This document shows, piece by piece, positions 54,225 to 59,446 of a stretch of DNA of 59,446 nucleotides (position 1 is its first letter; every line of letters begins with the position of its first letter). The notes under the pieces are model-generated. The model did not search any database. It was not told the origin of the DNA and saw only the letters and a program-made list of their open reading frames with translations. A program made the position numbers and the translations under genes. Source of the DNA: Opitutales bacterium (lineage in GTDB: Bacteria; Verrucomicrobiota; Verrucomicrobiia; Opitutales; UBA2987); contig JAJFLU010000012.1 of assembly GCA_021772515.1 (NCBI GenBank), positions 1 to 59,446 of the forward strand, written 5' to 3'.

Positions 54225-56489
54225 ATGAGATATATCACTCAAATCCATAAAATAGGCATAGCCGCGTTACTGGCTATTGTTTTGATTAATTCTACATACG
54301 TCCAAGCCCAAAACGAGGAACCTGAGGGCTCAGATGAGGAGAAACTCATCTCACTCAATCCCTTCGAGATTGTGGAGGAATCCCATAAAAGCTATGGTGC
54401 CACGACCTTGACTAGTGCGACGCGATTAAACGCTAATTTGATCGATATCCCACAGCAAATATCAGTGCTTACTGAAAAGTTATTGCGCGATGTGGGGGCA
54501 ATCGAAAACCAGGATGTATTTGCCTATGCCGCGGGGGTTCAGAGTCGGGGAGGAAGCGTTTTTAGCAATTTCTTTCGCATACGTGGTTTCAGCCAAGCAA
54601 CAACCTACAAAAACAATATGAGGATATCTGGCGGTTCCAACATCAATTTCACCCAAGATTTCGGGAACATACAGCGGGTGGAAATCATCAAGGGCCCCGC
54701 CGGCGCCATTGCTGGAACGGGCGCAGTTGGAGGGTTGGTAAATTACATCACAAAAAAACCGGTCTTTGATGAAACTTTTTTCGAGGGACGCATGACGGTC
54801 GGAAGCGACAGTTTGCTTCGATTCGATATGGACTACAATGTGCCTCTTGGAGAAAAAACAAGCGCGCGGCTCGTAGCAAGCAACACGCGCTCCGAACACT
54901 TCCGTGATATCGAGGACATAGAACGTAACGCCATCTTTCCTTCTGTGCGCACGAAGCTGAATGATAAGATCACGTTGTTTGCGGAAGCCGAATTCATATC
55001 CGGCCAATTTCCATCCAATATGGGACAAATGTTTGACAGCTTCAATTTGGAATTCCTGCCCATCAACTATACGATTTCAGAAGTCGGCGCATTGAGGGAT
55101 GATGATCAGATTGGTTTTTGGCTCGGCGGTGATTTTGTAGCCAACGAACACATAACTTATCGGCAACGCTTTTATCGTGGTGAGGTGGACTACGTAAACA
55201 ATTGGATTTGGGCATTGGAGATCAAACAAGCTGCCGCAGGCGATCCGTTTTTCGATGAAGGGCGATTTCTCGATGGGGAAACTTACTTTACCCGTCAACT
55301 GCGGGAATTTGCCGGGCACGATGAGGTCATACAACTGCAAGGCGACCTGGTTTTGCGATATGACTTTGCCAATGGCAATATTACCAATGAAAGCCTGGTG
55401 GCATGGGAGTATGTTAAGGAAGATTCCGATTTCAAGCTCACATTTTTCGACATGGAACCTATTGGAACGATTAACCCTCGGCATGGTTTGCCGATTTCAC
55501 CTATCGCATCATTAATCGTGAACAACAATACGGAACGGGAATTTCGAAGTGTCTGGCTTTCTCACCGAACTACATTGTGGGATCGTCTCAGCATTTGGTA
55601 CGGTATACGCAGAGACACGCGGGATGGTGACGTCACTACGAATTTTAATCCTGACGGATCTGTGCTTAACGTGAATAAAGATGATGAAAGCACGGTTTCT
55701 CACCAGAAAATTGGCGCAACCCTCAAGCTTTTCAAGAACTTTTCGCTCTACGGGGTGTTCGCGGAGAATGAGCAACCCTCAACGAGCGTGCTGAAGTTTC
55801 CTGCAGCGCCAGAGGACCATCCGGAAAATTTCCGCATAACCGTTACACCGACCGGCGAATTGAAAGAGGTGGGGTTGAAGGGCGAATTCTTCAACCAGGC
55901 GCTTACCGTTACGCTCGCCGTCTTTGAGTTGTCAGATTCAGGCCGTTCCCTATCTACGGGTTTTGGCCCTTCCAACACATTGCCAAATTTCTTCACGGAA
56001 TTGGGGGGATTGGAAACGCTGGTCCTTCCTGGAGACACCAACCGGGGATTCGAGCTTGAATTCTTTGGCAGTATCTTCACTCCAAAACTTTCTCTGAGCG
56101 GTTCGTTTACGCATTACGAGACCGAGAGCATTCGGGGAGTGCTTTCTGATGGAAGCCAGGATATCAAGGAGTTTCGCGGCGTGCCCGGCAATGGAATTCG
56201 CTTACTTCTGAACTATGATTTTCGGTCGAGCAGAAATGTTGACGGTCTGGAGGCGCGGATCGGTTACCTCTGGAATGACGAGCAGCAAGGCGTCTTCGAC
56301 AATTCCTTCCAGTTCGGAAGTGCAACCAATGTGGATATAGGTTTCACCTACCACATGAGTGATTGGACCTTACAGCTAAATATCAAGAACATCTTCAATG
56401 AGATATTTCCCACCGAACCAAACGGCTTCCGGTTTGTTTCGATTTTACCAGCCCGGCAAGCGCGTTTCAGTGTATCCCGCCGTTGGTAA
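54225..56489 (+). CDS. TonB-dependent outer-membrane receptor (3), intact
   Basis: 754 aa. Signal peptide about 1-28 (STYVQA), LNPFEI at residues 44-49, plug (IPQQISVLTEKLLRDVGA, FRIRGFSQATTYKNNM, RVEIIKGPAGAIAGTGAVGG) and a full barrel ending LPARQARFSVSRRW. Distant from receptors 1 and 2 in sequence but of the same type. The upstream 40-bp box and downstream terminator make it a one-gene unit. Likely takes up the substrate used by the M81/M24/FAD genes. Confidence 0.92.
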   Translation: MRYITQIHKIGIAALLAIVLINSTYVQAQNEEPEGSDEEKLISLNPFEIVEESHKSYGATTLTSATRLNANLIDIPQQISVLTEKLLRDVGAIENQDVFAYAAGVQSRGGSVFSNFFRIRGFSQATTYKNNMRISGGSNINFTQDFGNIQRVEIIKGPAGAIAGTGAVGGLVNYITKKPVFDETFFEGRMTVGSDSLLRFDMDYNVPLGEKTSARLVASNTRSEHFRDIEDIERNAIFPSVRTKLNDKITLFAEAEFISGQFPSNMGQMFDSFNLEFLPINYTISEVGALRDDDQIGFWLGGDFVANEHITYRQRFYRGEVDYVNNWIWALEIKQAAAGDPFFDEGRFLDGETYFTRQLREFAGHDEVIQLQGDLVLRYDFANGNITNESLVAWEYVKEDSDFKLTFFDMEPIGTINPRHGLPISPIASLIVNNNTEREFRSVWLSHRTTLWDRLSIWYGIRRDTRDGDVTTNFNPDGSVLNVNKDDESTVSHQKIGATLKLFKNFSLYGVFAENEQPSTSVLKFPAAPEDHPENFRITVTPTGELKEVGLKGEFFNQALTVTLAVFELSDSGRSLSTGFGPSNTLPNFFTELGGLETLVLPGDTNRGFELEFFGSIFTPKLSLSGSFTHYETESIRGVLSDGSQDIKEFRGVPGNGIRLLLNYDFRSSRNVDGLEARIGYLWNDEQQGVFDNSFQFGSATNVDIGFTYHMSDWTLQLNIKNIFNEIFPTEPNGFRFVSILPARQARFSVSRRW

Positions 56490-56514
56490 GGTTTAATCTC
56501 TAAGCAATCTCTCC

Positions 56515-56555
56515 AAAAAATCCACTCCCTCCTAAAAAAGGGGAGTGGATTTTTT
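56515..56555 (+). terminator. Strong intrinsic terminator after receptor 3
   Basis: AAAAAATCCACTCCC (56515-56529) and GGGAGTGGATTTTTT (56541-56555) form a perfect 15-bp stem with an 11-nt loop, followed by T and ATTC. A-rich on the left arm and T-rich on the right, so it can act in both directions. Confidence 0.9.
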
Positions 56556-56580
56556 TATTCACAAATAGCCCTCACATTAT

Positions 56581-56597
56581 TATTATTTCCGGTAATA
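56581..56597 (+). promoter_or_regulatory. Candidate regulator site before sulfatase 3
   Basis: TATTATTTCCGGTAATA, differing by one base from the TTATTTACGGTAA at the lacI start. It is about 230 bp before the sulfatase start. The 56490-56824 gap otherwise holds only the terminator and an AT-rich promoter region. Confidence 0.35.
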
Positions 56598-56824
56598 GTA
56601 TAGATTATATTAATTCGATTTTTACCTTTCCAATGCCTATGCATCGGACATCGAAAAGTCTCGATATTTAATAATCAATCCGCTAAACAAAAAGTAAATA
56701 AAGTGAAATTCAAATAGATGCGTAATAAGCTGTGAAATGAATGCATCGTCCGAAATTGTGCGACGTCAAATAACTTGTTTGTGTCAAGTGAACTATGTTA
56801 GTTTGAAAGGAGGAAAGCTAGAAA

Positions 56825-58126
56825 ATGAATTATTCCGAGTTTGATCGTCGCAATTTTTTAAAAATGCTTGGTGGTAGTGCTGTTGCCGCGATGCTCCCTG
56901 TATCGGAATGCGTCGCATCCGTGGCAAAACCACCCAATATATTGCTGATTGCAGCCGATGATTTGGGTTACGAAAAACTGGGCTGTTATGGCGGGTTGAA
57001 CACATCTACCCCTGTTTTGGACAAGATGGCAAAGGAAGGCACTCGGTTTGTGCGCGCTTATACCAGCCCGGTCTGTACGCCATCCAGAATGAGTCTCTAC
57101 ACCGGTACCTATACGCCTCGCCACAAATTTACCGATGTGCTCCCAATCCATTTGGGCAGTAAAGATGCTGTCGACTTTCAGAAATGGCCGACATATGCCC
57201 AGGCTTTGCGAGAAGCAGGCTATACAACATCGGTTACAGGAAAGTGGCAGCTTGCCGGATTGGAATTCCATCCCGAACATTGTCGCCTGGCGGGCTTTGA
57301 TTCGTGGTGTGTTTGGCAAATTTGGAGCAATAACGCAAAAACAATACGATACTGGAACCCGACACTTAACCAGGACGGCGCAATTCGCACTGATTTAGAA
57401 AAGCGTTTCGGCCCAGACGTGCTCACTGAGTATGTCATCGATCAAATGCGCTCGGCAAAGGAGGTAAATAAACCGTTTTGTATCCATCATAACATGATGC
57501 TGCCACATGTTCCCATCGTCCAAACGCCTCATGATCTTGAGCTGAACAGGCCGGGGAGCCTTGACAATATGATCAGCTATATGGACGCACAGATTGGGAG
57601 ATTACTGGCCGCCCTGAATGAGTTAGACATTGCTGATAATACCATCGTCCTTTTCGTGGGAGATAACGGGACACAAACCAAGTCAGTACGCATGACCACC
57701 GCAGGCAAAGTGACAGGTGGGAAGCGGGATCTTAACGATGGTGGTACACACGTGCCTTTGATTACCTATTCCCCGGGCAGGGTTCCTGCTGGAAACATAG
57801 CGCACGATTTAGTAGATATGGCCGATTTTTTTCCAACTATTTGCGAATTGGCAGGCGCAAAACTGCCGGAAAATAAGGCAATTGATGGCATTTCCTTTGT
57901 TGACCCGCTGACCGGGAAGGGTCCAAGTCAACGGCAATGGGTAACCGCCGGGATTTATGATGACCTTTTTGTCTTTGATGGAGAATGGCGCTTGCATAAT
58001 ATAGATAATAAACTTTTCGATTGTCGCGATCTGCCATACGAAAAGCTCGCTGATCTTAGTTCCGACGCTGCGAAAGCCGCAAAAGCCCGCCTATTACCAA
58101 TTTTGAACAATCTAAGGAATCTCTGA
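56825..58126 (+). CDS. Sulfatase (3), exported, with Tat-type signal
   Basis: 433 aa. Twin-arginine signal DRRNFLKMLGGSAVAAML at residues 7-24, then the sulfatase fold: ADDLGYEKLGCYG (D45, D46) and formylglycine motif CTPSR at C84-R88 followed by MSLYTG. GDNGTQTKS is the second metal site. Unlike sulfatases 1 and 2 it is exported, apparently folded, to the periplasm. AAAGGAGG Shine-Dalgarno, about 10 bases before the ATG. Convergent with lacI. Probably removes sulfate before import across the inner membrane. Confidence 0.9.
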   Translation: MNYSEFDRRNFLKMLGGSAVAAMLPVSECVASVAKPPNILLIAADDLGYEKLGCYGGLNTSTPVLDKMAKEGTRFVRAYTSPVCTPSRMSLYTGTYTPRHKFTDVLPIHLGSKDAVDFQKWPTYAQALREAGYTTSVTGKWQLAGLEFHPEHCRLAGFDSWCVWQIWSNNAKTIRYWNPTLNQDGAIRTDLEKRFGPDVLTEYVIDQMRSAKEVNKPFCIHHNMMLPHVPIVQTPHDLELNRPGSLDNMISYMDAQIGRLLAALNELDIADNTIVLFVGDNGTQTKSVRMTTAGKVTGGKRDLNDGGTHVPLITYSPGRVPAGNIAHDLVDMADFFPTICELAGAKLPENKAIDGISFVDPLTGKGPSQRQWVTAGIYDDLFVFDGEWRLHNIDNKLFDCRDLPYEKLADLSSDAAKAAKARLLPILNNLRNL

Positions 58127-58167
58127 GCTCATAGATACAGATATTACAAAGCAGCAAGATCGTTTAA

Positions 58168-59205
58168 TCAGTCACTTATGCTGCTTGGAGGACGAACAGT
58201 AGTCCCTTCATGCCACTCTCCTCTGATGGAGATAGTTTGCGGTTTTACCGGGATGCCGCATTCATCTCGATCTAAATGCCTAACGATAAATTCAATAGCG
58301 ATTTGACCCAAACTTTTCAGGTTGTCATTTATTCCTGAAATAGTTGTCAGCTCTCGTATTACTACCAGTAGAGCAAATCCAACATCTTCCGGCACCTTGC
58401 ACCCATATTCCCGAAGCCATTCTAGAGCATCTTCTGATAACGACACAACAACGTCGGGCTTATGTCGTTTGTACCATGCTATGAATGTCTTGCGGCTCCA
58501 ATTCATTGGGCGCAGCATAGGCACACACTCCGAAGTGGGTAAATCCTCCTGAAAGACAAGAAGGCCAGCGCTATGCGAGCTATCAAGGTATAGGTCATCG
58601 TTTCGATTGAAAGCACAGCCAATGCGCTGGTAGCCTCTTTCTCGCAAGGTGCGAAGAGCCAGGAGTGTGTTTTGGTAACGATCACTGAGAACTCGATGGA
58701 TTTTCGGCTCGCGAAGAGTACAACCCAACGCTACACTCGTAAATCGTTCCCAGGAAATGTTAAGTGTATGGTTTTCAATAGGAGTAGGCCCGATAATGAG
58801 ACCTTTTATCCCCCGCGCAAATAAAACATCGCTCAACCGTTTATAGGTCATTCCCTTCTCATGAGCCCAGAATTCTTGCAATGTGTAGCCCAGGTGTTGA
58901 GCGTGCTGTTGTGCCTCGCGGTAGAAACTGTTTATCTCATCCTTAGTGTCCCGGTAATTGGATTCCCTGAGGTTAATGTATCCAAGAGTATATTGACTGC
59001 GATGCGACTTGTTTGTGCGCAAATAGGACATCAGCTTATTTATTGCCGGATCAGGTATGTAACCCATTTTGGCTGCCAATGTTTGGATTCGCTCACGGGT
59101 TTTCTTGGAGGAACGGGGGTTATTCCGCAGCGCCAATGAAACCGTCATTTTGGAAACTCCAGCGGCGTCTGCAATTTCCTGTAATGTGATTTGTTTCGAA
59201 CTCAT
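58168..59205 (-). CDS. LacI-family transcriptional regulator
   Basis: 345 aa. N-terminal helix-turn-helix ITLQEIADAAGVSKMTVSLA at residues 6-25 with hinge helix (KKTRERIQTLAAKMGYIPDP), then a periplasmic-binding-protein-like sensor domain (YQRIGCAFNRNDDL, VGFALLVV). Responds to a sugar or sugar phosphate. Divergent from nagB, 100 bp apart. A dyad overlaps its own start codon (59203-59225), consistent with autoregulation, and the same core occurs upstream of several island genes, so it is a candidate regulator for 39.5-59.4 kb. Confidence 0.92.
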   Translation of the reverse strand: MSSKQITLQEIADAAGVSKMTVSLALRNNPRSSKKTRERIQTLAAKMGYIPDPAINKLMSYLRTNKSHRSQYTLGYINLRESNYRDTKDEINSFYREAQQHAQHLGYTLQEFWAHEKGMTYKRLSDVLFARGIKGLIIGPTPIENHTLNISWERFTSVALGCTLREPKIHRVLSDRYQNTLLALRTLRERGYQRIGCAFNRNDDLYLDSSHSAGLLVFQEDLPTSECVPMLRPMNWSRKTFIAWYKRHKPDVVVSLSEDALEWLREYGCKVPEDVGFALLVVIRELTTISGINDNLKSLGQIAIEFIVRHLDRDECGIPVKPQTISIRGEWHEGTTVRPPSSISD

Positions 59206-59225
59206 TATTTACGGTAAAAATAATG
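59203..59225 (+). promoter_or_regulatory. Candidate operator at the lacI start
   Basis: CATTATTTACGGTAAAAATAATG: arms CATTATTT (59203-59210) and AAATAATG (59218-59225) are exact inverted copies; inside is the 11-bp palindrome TTTAC-G-GTAAA (59208-59218) with TACGGTA core (59210-59216). It overlaps the lacI start codon and lies 80 bp from the nagB start. A further near-dyad TAACGGCATCCGTA is at 59284-59297. Confidence 0.6.
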
Positions 59226-59305
59226 TCTGTTTTTCCCGGTTGCAAGCAGAAATCATTTTTATCATCAATATTGTTAAGTATTGTAACGGCATCCGTATCA
59301 TAACA

Positions 59306-59446
59306 ATGGAAGTAATAATTAGAGAGAACCCTGTGGAATGTGCACAGGTCGCGGCGTTGATCGTTGCCAAGTATATACGGGAGAAGGGTAGTCCCGTATT
59401 TGGTTTGGCGACTGGGAGCACTCCCGAGAGTCTTTATGTTGAACTT
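59306..59446 (+). CDS. nagB: Glucosamine-6-phosphate deaminase-like, N-terminal part (runs off window)
   Basis: 47 codons in frame to the window end: MEVIIRENPVECAQVAALIV at the start and FGLATGSTPESLY, where the LATGSTP phosphate loop is the NagB/6-phosphogluconolactonase signature. NagB converts glucosamine-6-phosphate to fructose-6-phosphate and ammonia. Divergent from lacI. With only the start seen, the identity is probable, not certain; it suggests the island substrate or its product could be an amino sugar. Confidence 0.75.
   Translation, partial: MEVIIRENPVECAQVAALIVAKYIREKGSPVFGLATGSTPESLYVEL

Noticed and set aside
1..59446. CRISPR arrays, tRNA or rRNA genes, riboswitches
   Set aside because: No regularly spaced repeats, no cloverleaf or rRNA-like stretches and no recognisable riboswitch core were seen by eye; a covariance scan would be needed to exclude small RNAs.

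Overview
The window reads as a chromosomal segment of a Gram-negative bacterium, most likely a Verrucomicrobiota (Opitutae-like). I infer this from three TonB-dependent receptors that share a short 'L-x-P-F' box after the signal peptide, from three sulfatases, GPH-type sugar transporters and AraC/LacI regulators packed into one catabolic island, and from moderate GC with AT-rich intergenic regions. No rRNA, tRNA or CRISPR array was seen.

Layout. 1-2.9 kb: a minus-strand operon (VOC metalloenzyme, enolase-superfamily dehydratase/racemase, U32-like protein) flanked by intergenic repeats. 3.1-9.0 kb: a DUF6338 protein with a 55-aa Pro-rich partner, a shrunken MazE-type antitoxin, a copper-type P1B ATPase, a DoxX protein, a geranylgeranyl-reductase-like flavoprotein and a cyclic-nucleotide-binding protein. 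9.0-11.7 kb: small accessory genes (MOSC, GNAT, zinc-ribbon, DUF5063).

12.4-22.6 kb: the most striking region. It encodes five multiheme c-type cytochromes (5, 4, 5, 12 and 10 haem motifs, 36 in all), two six-bladed NHL-propeller lipoproteins, a 672-aa outer-membrane beta-barrel and a cysteine-less thioredoxin-fold/TPR protein. The five-gene core (propeller, 5-haem lipoprotein, barrel, propeller, 12-haem protein) is tightly coupled and looks like a porin-cytochrome conduit. The tetrahaem protein upstream, closed off by a perfect intrinsic terminator, has the size and haem count of an extracellular cytochrome-filament subunit. I infer a transmembrane electron-transfer system; this is not proven.

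22.9-24.7 kb: an IS3 transposase relic, an AraC regulator and a phytanoyl-CoA-dioxygenase fragment. 24.7-59.4 kb: a large catabolic island with three TonB receptors, three sulfatases, two GPH transporters, a split transketolase, Fe-dependent alcohol dehydrogenase, xylulokinase, SDR, sugar-phosphate isomerase, aldo/keto reductase, an FAD oxidoreductase, two M81 (MlrC-like) and two M24/creatinase-fold proteins, an AraC and a LacI regulator, and the start of nagB. No glycoside hydrolase or polysaccharide lyase is present, so the substrate is probably a small sulfated compound rather than a polymer. The first receptor carries an in-frame nonsense codon and the first transporter a one-base frameshift, while a second receptor and a second transporter are intact. 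A shared TACGRTA-centred motif in the intergenic regions from 39.5 to 59.2 kb suggests one LacI regulon covering the distal half of the island.
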